Assembly (NCBI GenBank): GCA_937901745.1
Contig: CALGSZ010000147.1
Span: forward strand, 1-46,362
Length of the DNA stretch: 46,362 bases
Direction: 5' to 3'
Source: an uncultured Chloroflexota bacterium
GTDB lineage: Bacteria > Chloroflexota > Chloroflexia > Thermomicrobiales > UBA6265
Shown: positions 31,060 to 39,189 of the stretch, one piece after another
How the letters are laid out: each line of letters begins with the position of its first letter
Position numbering within the stretch: the first letter of the stretch is position 1
The notes under the pieces: model-generated
Database searches by the model: none
Seen by the model: only the letters and a program-made list of their open reading frames with translations
Told to the model about the DNA's origin: nothing
Translations under genes and position numbers: made by a program

Positions 31060-31126
31060 GTCTTGCGTACCGAACGTCAATGTGGGTGATTGTCATGCCC
31101 TCCTGCCCATGCCCCACGCTCACCGA

Positions 31127-31156
31127 TTGCTGATTGCGTGCGGCGGCGCGTACCAT
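31127..31156 (+). promoter_or_regulatory. Candidate promoter of the membrane protein-tlpA pair
   Basis: TTGCTG (31127-31132), an 18-base spacer, then TACCAT (31151-31156), about 65 bases before the GTG start at 31222 and downstream of the terminator hairpin. Confidence 0.3.
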
Positions 31157-31221
31157 CTCAGAAGCTGGGCGAGGCCGCTCCGAAGGCGACGCCCGGCGCT
31201 CGGGAAGTGGCGGGAGGCAGC

Positions 31222-31728
31222 GTGACGACAGGGCGCGGGGAACCATCTAGTCGCCGGCGAACGAACTGGATATCGCTGGTGCTCTTCGCGCTGGCGGGGG
31301 TGCTCTTCGTCATCGTTGCCGTCCTCTACGTCCGTGACCAACTGGAGGACGATCCGACACCGCCTCCGCCGCCCCACGAGCCGGGCCGGGCGCAGCTCGT
31401 CAATGTCGTCGAGGCGCTGCGGGACGAAGGGTTGAAGGTGGAGTACGCTCGTCAAGGCGTGCGTATCCCCGGCCTCGGCGCGGCAGGTCAAGGCCTCACG
31501 GTGGAGGGCACGCCTCTCTATGTCTTCCTCTTCGATAGCCCGGAGACGCGTGAGAGCGAGGTCGGCGCGCTCGGAGACGATGATCTGATCCTGCTCTCGA
31601 CGCAGGGCACGCCGGTGAGCGCCGGTCCGCTGCGCGCGGTGCAAGGAAGCAATGTGTTCGCCGTCCTCGTCGGCGGCTCGGACGATCTCTTTGCAAGAGT
31701 CGACGCGGCGATAGCGCGGCTTCCCTGA
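31222..31728 (+). CDS. Single-pass membrane protein of unknown function
   Basis: 168 residues, no family recognised. A short basic cytoplasmic tail (GRGEPSSRRRTNW) leads to one membrane helix (ISLVLFALAGVLFVIVAVLYV), a Pro-rich linker (DDPTPPPPPHEPG) and an exported alpha/beta domain of about 110 residues (LVNVVEALRDEGLKVEYA, GLTVEGTPLYVFLFDSPETRESEVG, NVFAVLVGG). That domain has no cysteine. GTG 31222 with GGGAGG 4 bases upstream is the chosen start. The stop is 3 bases before the TlpA start, so it is probably a partner of that thioredoxin; its role is not known. Confidence 0.75.
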   Translation: MTTGRGEPSSRRRTNWISLVLFALAGVLFVIVAVLYVRDQLEDDPTPPPPPHEPGRAQLVNVVEALRDEGLKVEYARQGVRIPGLGAAGQGLTVEGTPLYVFLFDSPETRESEVGALGDDDLILLSTQGTPVSAGPLRAVQGSNVFAVLVGGSDDLFARVDAAIARLP

Positions 31729-31731
31729 ACG

Positions 31732-32391
31732 ATGGCTACTGATCCTCGCTCGACAACCACTCCCACGAAGCAACCCACGGAGACCACGGACGACTCGGCC
31801 GAAGAGGAATATGGCCGGATCGGGTACGGTCGTTACGCCCGCTACACGCCGGTAGCGCTCGCGCTCCTGATCGTCGTGACGCTCCTCGCGATCGGCATCT
31901 GGCAGCGGCGACCCGGCGAAGGAACGTCTGGCGCTGGCCGGCTCGTCGGCAAGCCCGCGCCCGAGGCAACGCTGACGCTCTTCGACGGCAGCGCCCTTCG
32001 GCTCGCCGATCTCCGCGACTCGGTCGTGGTGCTGAACTTCTGGGCCTCGTGGTGCGCTCCCTGCGAGGACGAGTTGCCCCGCTTCCAGGCGCTCAGCGAA
32101 GAATGGGAGTCCAGCGGCGAACCGGTCCGCGTCGTCGGTGTAGGAGTCAAGCGCGACTATGGCGAGGGAGCGCGTCAGATGGCTGAGCAGCTCGGACTGA
32201 CGTTCCCGGTCGGGCGCGATACGGCAGGCGACAACGAGGTGCTCGGCCCAATCCAGAGCGACTACGGCGTCTCGACGCTACCGACCACCTTCTTTATCCG
32301 CCAGGACGGCACCGTCGCCGCCGTCCACATCGGCGAAATGTCGGAACAGCAGATTAGGGAGTACGTCGCGCTCGCGAAGAGCGAAGAATAA
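31732..32391 (+). CDS. Membrane-anchored TlpA/ResA-like thioredoxin
   Basis: Thiol-disulphide protein of 219 residues. One membrane helix at about 40-57 (PVALALLIVVTLLAIGIW) anchors an outer thioredoxin domain. VGKPAPEATLTLFDGSALRLADLRDSVVVLNFWASWCAPCEDELPRF carries the redox pair Cys108 and Cys111 in WCAPC, and STLPTTFFIRQDG holds the cis-Pro. The WCxPC form and N-terminal anchor fit reductants used in cytochrome c maturation (ResA) or copper-site assembly (TlpA). It is 3 bases downstream of the unknown membrane protein gene and is convergent with ilvE. An unusual G-tract element follows the stop. Confidence 0.91.
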   Translation: MATDPRSTTTPTKQPTETTDDSAEEEYGRIGYGRYARYTPVALALLIVVTLLAIGIWQRRPGEGTSGAGRLVGKPAPEATLTLFDGSALRLADLRDSVVVLNFWASWCAPCEDELPRFQALSEEWESSGEPVRVVGVGVKRDYGEGARQMAEQLGLTFPVGRDTAGDNEVLGPIQSDYGVSTLPTTFFIRQDGTVAAVHIGEMSEQQIREYVALAKSEE

Positions 32392-32398
32392 GGATCAA

Positions 32399-32487
32399 GG
32401 GGTTGGGGGTCAGGGGTTAGGGGTTAGGGAGTCTGGTTGTGGCCGGGTTCTGAATCCCCAACCCCCGATCCCTAACCCCCATCCCCC
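32399..32487. repeat. G-tract/C-tract inverted element between tlpA and ilvE
   Basis: Five G-tracts of 3-5 bases (32399-32402, 32405-32409, 32413-32416, 32420-32423, 32427-32429) with 2-3 base loops are followed by a 26-base centre and five C-tracts (32456-32459, 32462-32466, 32470-32472, 32476-32480, 32483-32487). Each convergent transcript would carry a run able to fold as a G-quadruplex, or the halves could pair as a long imperfect hairpin. It fills the whole gap between the two stop codons. Confidence 0.8.
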
Positions 32488-33432
32488 TTACCGCGACGCC
32501 GTCGCGGGAATCTTGACCGGCGTGAGCCAATCGGCGTAGCGCGAGTTGCGGCCGCGGACGATGTCGAAGAAGATCGTCCGCAGGCGCTCGGTGATCGGGC
32601 CGATCTGCCCGTTGCCGACCGGGCGGCCATCAATCGACTCGATCCACGCGAGCTGGACGCCGGTGCCGCAGAAGAACGCCTCCTCGGCCAAGTAGAGCTC
32701 GGTGCGGTCGATCTCGCGCTGCTCCGTCGGGATGCCCTCGTCGGCAGCGATCTGTAGGATCGAGCGGCGCGTGATTCCTTCAAGGATGTCGCTGTTGATC
32801 GGCGGCGTGATCAGCACGCCGTCCCGGACGATCATCAGGTTGCAGCCGCTTCCCTCGGCGATCTTGCCGGAGGTGTTCAGCATGATCGCTTCGTCCGCGC
32901 CCTTTTCCTCTGCCTCGTCCTTGGCGAACGCGGAGTTGATGTACGCGCCGCTGATCTTGCCGCGGCTCGGGATCGCGTTGTCCGGGATGCGCACCCAAGA
33001 GGAGACGATCGCCTTCTGGCCCCGGTCGAGCCGGAGGTAATCGCCCAGCGACAGCATGTAGATCGCCAGCTCGTCGCCGATGCCGCGCAGCCTCGGCGTG
33101 AGCTGGATGGCGGGCTTATAGACGAACGGGCGGATGTAGATGTCGCCGGTCGGAGCGTTCTTCTCGACCAGCGAGGTGATGATCGAGACGATCGCGTCCC
33201 GGTCGTAGGGAAGCTCGGCGCGCAGCAGCTTGGCCGAGTTCAGCAACCGCGCCGCATGCTCCGGCAGCCGAAAGATGTTGATCGCGCTGCCGTCGGCGGA
33301 GAGATAGCCGCGGAGGCCGGCAAAGGCGCCAGTGCCGTACTGTACGCAGTGCGTGCCAATGCTGATTTTCGCCTCGGCGAAGGGAACGATTTGTCCTTCA
33401 AAGAATGCGTACTCGAGCATTGGCGAAGTCAT
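32488..33432 (-). CDS. ilvE: Branched-chain amino acid aminotransferase
   Basis: PLP fold-type IV aminotransferase of 314 residues that makes or degrades leucine, isoleucine and valine with 2-oxoglutarate. The N-terminus MLEYAFFEGQIVPFAEAKISIGTHCVQYGTGAFAGLRGY is standard for group III enzymes. The Schiff-base lysine is Lys159 in SRGKISGAYINS, and KIAEGSGCNLMIVRDG with Glu193 binds the pyridine nitrogen. GILEGITRRSI-like text (DILEGITRRSILQIA) forms the phosphate loop. ATG 33430-33432 has GAGGAGG 8 bases upstream; a longer upstream frame is spurious. Monocistronic, divergent from the cupredoxin gene. Confidence 0.95.
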   Translation of the reverse strand: MTSPMLEYAFFEGQIVPFAEAKISIGTHCVQYGTGAFAGLRGYLSADGSAINIFRLPEHAARLLNSAKLLRAELPYDRDAIVSIITSLVEKNAPTGDIYIRPFVYKPAIQLTPRLRGIGDELAIYMLSLGDYLRLDRGQKAIVSSWVRIPDNAIPSRGKISGAYINSAFAKDEAEEKGADEAIMLNTSGKIAEGSGCNLMIVRDGVLITPPINSDILEGITRRSILQIAADEGIPTEQREIDRTELYLAEEAFFCGTGVQLAWIESIDGRPVGNGQIGPITERLRTIFFDIVRGRNSRYADWLTPVKIPATASR

Positions 33433-33507
33433 GGCGAGTGCCTCCTCTGCGTGGCTTTGCGGTGGTTGGGGGCAGCACGGTGCAGCAGCCCTTTCGAATC
33501 TGCGCGG

Positions 33508-33537
33508 ATTATGGCATAGCGCAGCGGCTCCACCCAA
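33508..33537 (-). promoter_or_regulatory. Candidate ilvE promoter
   Basis: On the minus strand TTGGGT (33537-33532), an 18-base spacer and CATAAT (33513-33508), about 75 bases upstream of the ilvE ATG. The -10 matches 5 of 6. On the plus strand TATGAT (33588-33593) is a possible -10 for the cupredoxin gene, without a clear -35. Confidence 0.4.
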
Positions 33538-33649
33538 GCCGTTCGGGCAAGATGCACGGGCACGATCCGAGAGAAAGCGTTTTCGCCTATGATTCCCTTG
33601 TACCGGCCAAGTTATCGCATGTGCGCTTACCCGAAGGGAGGAGCCCGTC

Positions 33650-34486
33650 ATGGTGCGAGTGCTCGCAGCCGCGGTCGTCATTCTCGTCACCTCCTCCGCG
33701 CTGGTCGTATTCAGTGTCGTCGATTCCGATGCCGGCTCCGCCCCAGTTGCATCCGGTCCTGCCGCTAACGCCGCGGCGCACGACGGCCACGACGACGACC
33801 GTGAGGACGACGATGATGACGGTTCCGGGCGCGGGCGTGGGCGCGGTCGTGGCCGTGGGCGGGGCGGAGACGGCGGTCAGGATGACGACGCTGCCGCTGT
33901 TGCCTCACCGGCCGCGCCGGGCGTCGTTCAGATCGTCGATCGCGCGTTCACTCCGCAAACGATCGTGATTCGCGTCGGGGAGTCGGTCACTTGGACCAAC
34001 CTCGATGACGACGAGCACACGGCGACCGGGCGCGGGTTCGATACGGGAACCATTCAGCCAGGGGAGTCGGCGACGATCGTCTTCGACACGCCCGGAATCT
34101 ATGACTACGTCTGTGTGTTCCACAGCGAGATGACCGGTCAGGTCATCGTCACGGATGAGTCGGGAGTCATCCCAGCGGGAACCGCCTCGCCCTTGCCCGA
34201 GGTCGTCGCCACGCCGGTCGGCACTCCCGGCACGGAGAGCTACAACGTCGAGATCCGCGACTTCGAGTTCGCGCAGGACACAATCACCGTTCCGGTCGGC
34301 GCGACCGTGACCTGGACCAACACCGGCGTCGCGCCGCACACGGTCACGGGCTCGTTCGGGGACTCAGGAACGCTGACGAGTGGGCAGACGTTCTCCTACA
34401 CCTTCACCGAGGCGGGGACCTTCGACTATGCCTGCGCGTTCCATCCCGAAATGACCGGGCAGGTGATCGTCACAGCGACGACCTGA
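33650..34486 (+). CDS. Exported tandem cupredoxin with Asp-rich and Arg-Gly linker
   Basis: 278 residues: a signal peptide or anchor (1-24), an acidic run (HDDDREDDDDDGSG), an (RG)n stretch at about 60-73, and two plastocyanin-like domains. Type 1 copper ligands are present in both: His123 (DEHTATG), Cys155, His158 and Met161 (CVFHSEM) in the first; His230 (APHTVTG), Cys262, His265 and Met268 (CAFHPEM) in the second. The two domains differ enough to be an old duplication. It probably carries electrons outside the membrane, perhaps for a respiratory or multicopper enzyme. ATG 33650 follows GGGAGGAG. Confidence 0.9.
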   Translation: MVRVLAAAVVILVTSSALVVFSVVDSDAGSAPVASGPAANAAAHDGHDDDREDDDDDGSGRGRGRGRGRGRGGDGGQDDDAAAVASPAAPGVVQIVDRAFTPQTIVIRVGESVTWTNLDDDEHTATGRGFDTGTIQPGESATIVFDTPGIYDYVCVFHSEMTGQVIVTDESGVIPAGTASPLPEVVATPVGTPGTESYNVEIRDFEFAQDTITVPVGATVTWTNTGVAPHTVTGSFGDSGTLTSGQTFSYTFTEAGTFDYACAFHPEMTGQVIVTATT

Positions 34487-34487
34487 G

Positions 34488-34524
34488 CGCTGCCGCGCTA
34501 TCCGTCTGTGTCAGCGCGGCGGCG
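34488..34524. terminator. Hairpin between convergent cupredoxin and mutase genes
   Basis: CGCTGCCGCGC (34488-34498) pairs with GCGCGGCGGCG (34514-34524) over 11 bp with one G-U pair. It lies in the 45-base gap between two stop codons and can serve both strands. Confidence 0.5.
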
Positions 34525-34531
34525 AGCGACA

Positions 34532-36115
34532 TCAGGGGCGGTGCTCGCCGAAGACCTGGCGGAGCGCGTCCACGATCTGCCCGAGAGTCGCGCCGGCCAG
34601 GAGCGCTTCCTTCATCACCGGCAGCAGGTTCTCCGTGCCGCGAGCGGCTTCCTCGACTCGCGCGAGCGCCGCGCCGACCGCCGTTCGGTCCTGACGCGCT
34701 TTGTATTCAGCGACGCGGGCGATCTGGCGCTCGACCGCCTCCTGGTCGATGCGCTGAATCGGGACGTGGATCGTCTCGTCCTCGACGTACTTGTTGACGC
34801 CGACGACGACTTCTTCGCCCATCTCGCGGGCAAGCTCGCGTTGGTACGCGTTCTCGGCGATCGCGGCCTGGATGTAGCCGCTCTCGATGGCGGCGACGGC
34901 GCCGCCTCGCTCCTCGACCCGCTCCAGCCATTCGCGAGCTTTCGCCTCAAGCTCGTCGGTCAGCCGCTCTACGAAGTAGGAGCCGCCGAGCGGATCGGCC
35001 GTGTCCGCGACTCCCGTCTCCTCGGCCAGAATCTGCTGCGTGCGTAGCGCCAGCGTCGCTGCCTGCTCTGTCGGCAGCGCCAACGCCTCGTCGTACCCGT
35101 TGGTGTGCAAGCTCTGCGTGCCGCCGAGCACGGCGGCGAGCGCCTGGTAGGCGACACGGACGACGTTGTTGAGCGGCTGCTGCGCGGTCAGGGTGACGCC
35201 GCCGGTCTGGGTGTGGAAGCGCAGCATCGCCGACTTCGGATCGCGCGCTCCGAACCGCTCCCGCACGATCGTCGCCCAGAGGCGGCGGGCAGCGCGGAAT
35301 TTGGCGACCTCCTCGAAGAGGTTCGAATGCGCGGCGAAGAAGAAGCTCATCCGCGGCGCGACGTCGTCCACTTCCAACCCGGCCTCGATCGCCGCCTCCA
35401 GATACGCGATCGCGTTGGCGAGGGTGAACGCGATCTCCTGGGCGGCGGACGAGCCGGCCTCGCGGATGTGGTAGCCGGAGACGGAGATCGTGTTCCAAGC
35501 TGGCAGGTGGGCGCGACAGTAGGCGAAGGTATCGACGACGAGTCGCATGGACGGGCGCGGCGGGAAGATGTAGGTCCCGCGCGCGGCGTACTCCTTTAGG
35601 ATGTCGTTCTGAATCGTGCCGCCGAGCTTCGCCGGATCGGCGCCGCGCTCCTCGGCCACGATTTGATACATGAGCAGGAGCAAGGCGGCCGGCGCGTTGA
35701 TCGTCATTGACGTCGTGACGGCTTGTTGATCGATCCCCTCGAACAGCCGCCGCATATCGTCGAGGGTCGAGATGGGAACGCCGACCCGGCCGACCTCGCC
35801 GAACGCCCGCTCATCGTCCGAGTCGAGCCCGAGCTGCGTCGGCAGGTCAAAGGCGACGCTCAGCCCGGTCTGCCCGCGCTCGAGCAGCAGCCGGTAGCGC
35901 CGGTTGCTCTCCTCCGCCGAGGTGAACCCGGCGTACTGGCGCATCGTCCAGCGTCGTCCCCGGTACATCGTCGGGTAGATGCCCCGGGTGTAGGGATATT
36001 CGCCTGGATCGGGGAGGGTGATAGGCTGCTCCGGCGCCCGGTAGACGGGTTGGATCTCGATGCCGGAGTCGGTGACAACGCGCTCCTTCTTGGTGCGGGG
36101 ATGCGTCGCGGTCAT
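34532..36115 (-). CDS. mcmA: Methylmalonyl-CoA mutase, large (catalytic) subunit
   Basis: Catalytic subunit of 527 residues for the B12-dependent exchange between methylmalonyl-CoA and succinyl-CoA. IYPTMYRGRRWTMRQYAGFTSAEESNRRYR at about 46-75 includes Tyr51; TGLSVAFDLPTQLGLDSD, Arg179 (ARGTYIFPP) and His216 (SGYHIREAG) keep the spacing of Arg207 and His244 in the Propionibacterium enzyme. ADPLGGSYFVE ends the core. There is no B12-binding domain, so it is the split type found in archaea and many Chloroflexi and needs a separate small subunit, absent from this window. A related isobutyryl-CoA type is less likely. ATG 36115 has GAGG 8 bases upstream. The epimerase gene is 105 bases upstream on the same strand. 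Confidence 0.93.
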   Translation of the reverse strand: MTATHPRTKKERVVTDSGIEIQPVYRAPEQPITLPDPGEYPYTRGIYPTMYRGRRWTMRQYAGFTSAEESNRRYRLLLERGQTGLSVAFDLPTQLGLDSDDERAFGEVGRVGVPISTLDDMRRLFEGIDQQAVTTSMTINAPAALLLLMYQIVAEERGADPAKLGGTIQNDILKEYAARGTYIFPPRPSMRLVVDTFAYCRAHLPAWNTISVSGYHIREAGSSAAQEIAFTLANAIAYLEAAIEAGLEVDDVAPRMSFFFAAHSNLFEEVAKFRAARRLWATIVRERFGARDPKSAMLRFHTQTGGVTLTAQQPLNNVVRVAYQALAAVLGGTQSLHTNGYDEALALPTEQAATLALRTQQILAEETGVADTADPLGGSYFVERLTDELEAKAREWLERVEERGGAVAAIESGYIQAAIAENAYQRELAREMGEEVVVGVNKYVEDETIHVPIQRIDQEAVERQIARVAEYKARQDRTAVGAALARVEEAARGTENLLPVMKEALLAGATLGQIVDALRQVFGEHRP

Positions 36116-36220
36116 GATCGGTCCTCGTACGCAGAACGTCGGTAGCCGGTAGCCGAGTGTGAAGCGCGATGATCGTCAGGAACGCCACCATCGCGAGCCA
36201 GCGCGGCTACGCGAGAGATT

Positions 36221-36670
36221 CTATCGGCTATCGTCTTCGAGAAGCTCGATCAGGACGCCGTTGCCCGCCTCGGGATGGAGGAAGGCAACGCGCCAGCCGT
36301 GGGCGCCTCGCCGGGGCGCGGTGTCGATCAAGCGGACACCGTCGGCGGCGAGGCGGTCGAGGATGTCCTGTAAGTTCTCGACCCGGAAGGCGATGTGGTG
36401 CATCCCCTCGCCGCGCTTGGCCATGAAGCGCGCGATCGCGCCCTCCGGGTCGGTCGGCTGGATCAGCTCGAGGTAGCCCGCGCCCATGCGATAGGTGACG
36501 GCGATGATGCCTTGCTCGGGAACCTCGAACCGCTCGCCGTTGCGAAAGCCGAGCGCGGCGTATCGCTCCTGCGCTGCTTCGATGTCGGAGACGACGACGC
36601 CAAGGTGATGGAGCTCATACAGACTCGGATCGAGCTGGATCATGAGGCGCTCGGCGATGGCCCCGGTCAT
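36221..36670 (-). CDS. mce: Methylmalonyl-CoA epimerase
   Basis: Vicinal-oxygen-chelate enzyme of 149 residues that turns (S)- into (R)-methylmalonyl-CoA ahead of the mutase. The metal ligands are visible: His21/22 in ELHHLGVVVSD, Glu68 in GYLELIQP, His91/92 in GEGMHHIAFRV and Glu142 in VLIELLED. The order epimerase-mutase supports the call. Its ATG overlaps the TGA of the PBP2 gene as ATGA, so it is translationally coupled to a cell-wall gene, an odd joining of functions. A later in-frame ATG at 36643 (MIQLDPSLYELHH) could be an alternative start matching shorter homologues. Confidence 0.92.
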   Translation of the reverse strand: MTGAIAERLMIQLDPSLYELHHLGVVVSDIEAAQERYAALGFRNGERFEVPEQGIIAVTYRMGAGYLELIQPTDPEGAIARFMAKRGEGMHHIAFRVENLQDILDRLAADGVRLIDTAPRRGAHGWRVAFLHPEAGNGVLIELLEDDSR

Positions 36671-39189
36671 TGCGTCCCATCTCCGGTTGGAGACGACGCG
36701 GGCGTTGCCACCGGCGTCGCGGCAGACTGAGACGTCGGAGCGTCACTGGGATCGGGCGGCGGCGTGCGCTCGCCGATCGGCTGCCCATCCGGGCGCAGGA
36801 CGAGGCCGCGCGGGCGCCGCCCCGTGATTTCGAAGTACGCGCGCAGCACGCGGTCCGCAATCGGAACCGCGTAGCTCGAGCCTTCGCCGCCGTTCTCGAC
36901 GAAGACGGTGACGACGATCTCCGGATCGTCGAACGGCGCGTAGCAGGTGAACCAGGCGTGCGACTCCTCCGCGACGCCTTTTTCGTTCTTCGGCCCGAAC
37001 TCCGCCGTTCCGGTCTTGCCCGCGATGACGATCTGCTCCTCACCCGGCGGGTTCGTCAGCGGCCACTTGCTCACCATCTGACCGGTGTTGATGTCCAGGT
37101 GGTGATGGGCGGTTCCCTCTGGGGCGTTGACGACGCGCCACATCCCTTCCCGGATGATGTTCAGATGCTCCCGGTCGATCTTGACCCGGCGCAGGATCTT
37201 CCGCTCGAACTCCTGCAGCGTCTGCTGATTGCCGTCAACGATTTCCCGCACGAGCCGGGGCTGCCAGATCGTGCCGCCGTTGGCGATCGCGGCGGTGTTG
37301 ACCGCGAGCTGCAGCGGGCTGGAGAGGAAGTACCCTTGGCCGATCGAGGCGTTGATCGTGTCGCCGGCGGACCACCCTTCGCCTTGATAGTTGGCGGCTT
37401 TCCACTCGGGGTCTGGCACGAGACCCGGCGCCTCGACGGGCAGCTCGATGCCGGTCGGCTCTCCGAACCAGAAGCGTCGACGCAGGTGCTTATGCAGGTT
37501 CTGGATGCCCAGGCCCCGGAAATAGTGGATGTCACCGATCTGCCCAGACGTCCAATAGAGGTCGCGGTAGTGCAGGTAGTCGACGTCGCCCTCTGGCTTC
37601 TGGCGCGGCGTGCCAACGTTGTAGAAGTAGACGTCGCATGACTGCTCGATCGCTTGAATCAGATCGAGCGTGCCGTGACCAGCCGGGTCGTGCTGCCAGC
37701 AGAGATACCGCTCGCCCTGCGCCTTGTTGAAGGTGAACGGCACCCAGATGCCGCCGGTGCAGGTGAACTTGGTGTCAGCTTTGATGACCTTCTCCCGGAG
37801 ACCGGCCAAGGCGACGAACAACTTCAGCGTCGAGCCGGGCGGGAAGTGATCGGCGACCGCCTTGTTGACCAGTGGCTTGCGGGGGTCGTCCTTGTACTCG
37901 TTGAACTTGCGAGCGGAGATGCCGTCGACGAAGAGCTGGTTGTCGTAAGTCGGATAGCTAGCCAGGGCCAGTACCTCGCCATTACGCGGATTGAGCACGA
38001 CGACCGCGCCTCCGCTGGCGTGGTACTCCCGGGGTGGGCGGCCGTAGTACGCATCCTTGGCGGCGCGGTCCTCGTTGGAGAAGCGGATGCCGTCTGCCAG
38101 GGCTTGCGTCGCCAACGCCTGTAGCTCGACGTCAATCGTGAGCCGGATGTTCCGCCCGGGCACGGCCGGGGTCTCGGCGAGCACGTTCCGCTCGAACCCC
38201 AGGCCATCGAGCTCGACCCAACGCCCTCCCTTGCTGCCGCGCAGGAGCTTTTCCATCGTCAGCTCGAGCCCGTTCTTGCCGATGATGTCGTCGGGCTCGT
38301 AGAGCGGATATCCGCCCGCTGTCTTGTTGTCCGGATTCTCCCGCTCGTCCTCGTTGACGACGCCAACGTAGCCGAGGATGTGCGACATGCATTCCCCGGC
38401 CGGGTAGGAGCGGACCAGCGCGGAGTCGTCGAGCTGCACGCCGGGAAGCTCCAAGATGTTGGCGGCCAGCATCATCGCCGTATCGCGGGCGACGTCCCGC
38501 TTGAGGACGACGGGGAGATCCGGCACCGCCGTGTTGCGGACGAGGAAGTCGAAGCGGTTGATAACCTCGACTCCGGGCAATTCCTCGGCGACGGCACGGA
38601 ACATCGGGGCCTGGTCGGCATCGAAGGTGTCGATCGGCACAAGGAAGTTCCAGCGCGCTTCCAGCTTGATGCTGTCAACGAACTGCTGGACCTTCTCCTC
38701 TTCCGTGACGCCGAACAGGCGCGCGAGCCGCCGGTAGATTGTCTCCTCGGAGCCGAGCGGAATCGAGTCTGGATCAACGACGAGCACCTCCGGCAGGCGC
38801 AGGGCGGTGATCAACGCCGAGCGCACCCGCTCGTATTCCGGCGTGTCTCGCTCCGGCAATTGCGATGGCACGACCCGCACTTCCCAGACGCGCCGGTTCT
38901 CGGCCAGCGTCCGCCCCGCGCGATCGAAGATCAGGCCGCGCGGCGGCTTGATCGTGACCCAATCCCGCGTGTAGTTCTGCGACTGGGCGGTGTAGTGCTC
39001 GCCCTTGATGATCTGGAGATAGCCGAGCCGCGCGGTCAGCCCCGCGAAGCCAGCGAGGATCGCGCTCTTCATCAGGAAGACGCGGCGAGTCAGAAAGATC
39101 TGATCCGCGCGTCTCCATTCTCTGCGCTTGCGCTTCTTCCGGGCTCCCGGCGGATCGTATGGGATTCGCTTCTTGCGCCTAAATAGCAT
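36667..39189 (-). CDS. mrdA: Penicillin-binding protein 2 (elongasome transpeptidase)
   Basis: Class B PBP of 840 residues, the D,D-transpeptidase of the rod complex. A very basic N-terminus (RRKKRIPY, RKKRKRREWRRADQ) and one membrane helix (about 38-56) lead to the RGLIFDRAGRTLAENR pedestal motif. Active-site motifs: Ser453-T-L-Lys456 in PPGSTLKLF, Ser517-C-D in QSCDVYFYN, and Lys725-T-G in AGKTGTAEFG. It is longer than the usual 600-650 because of linker insertions and a Pro/Thr/Ser-rich C-tail after residue 795. ATG 39189 overlaps the mreD stop by 11 bases; upstream frames are rejected. The stop overlaps the epimerase start. Confidence 0.95.
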   Translation of the reverse strand: MLFRRKKRIPYDPPGARKKRKRREWRRADQIFLTRRVFLMKSAILAGFAGLTARLGYLQIIKGEHYTAQSQNYTRDWVTIKPPRGLIFDRAGRTLAENRRVWEVRVVPSQLPERDTPEYERVRSALITALRLPEVLVVDPDSIPLGSEETIYRRLARLFGVTEEEKVQQFVDSIKLEARWNFLVPIDTFDADQAPMFRAVAEELPGVEVINRFDFLVRNTAVPDLPVVLKRDVARDTAMMLAANILELPGVQLDDSALVRSYPAGECMSHILGYVGVVNEDERENPDNKTAGGYPLYEPDDIIGKNGLELTMEKLLRGSKGGRWVELDGLGFERNVLAETPAVPGRNIRLTIDVELQALATQALADGIRFSNEDRAAKDAYYGRPPREYHASGGAVVVLNPRNGEVLALASYPTYDNQLFVDGISARKFNEYKDDPRKPLVNKAVADHFPPGSTLKLFVALAGLREKVIKADTKFTCTGGIWVPFTFNKAQGERYLCWQHDPAGHGTLDLIQAIEQSCDVYFYNVGTPRQKPEGDVDYLHYRDLYWTSGQIGDIHYFRGLGIQNLHKHLRRRFWFGEPTGIELPVEAPGLVPDPEWKAANYQGEGWSAGDTINASIGQGYFLSSPLQLAVNTAAIANGGTIWQPRLVREIVDGNQQTLQEFERKILRRVKIDREHLNIIREGMWRVVNAPEGTAHHHLDINTGQMVSKWPLTNPPGEEQIVIAGKTGTAEFGPKNEKGVAEESHAWFTCYAPFDDPEIVVTVFVENGGEGSSYAVPIADRVLRAYFEITGRRPRGLVLRPDGQPIGERTPPPDPSDAPTSQSAATPVATPASSPTGDGTQ

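Noticed and set aside
35322..35336. GTTCGAATGC text resembling a tRNA T-loop
   Set aside because: It lies inside the methylmalonyl-CoA mutase coding frame and no acceptor or anticodon stem pairs around it.
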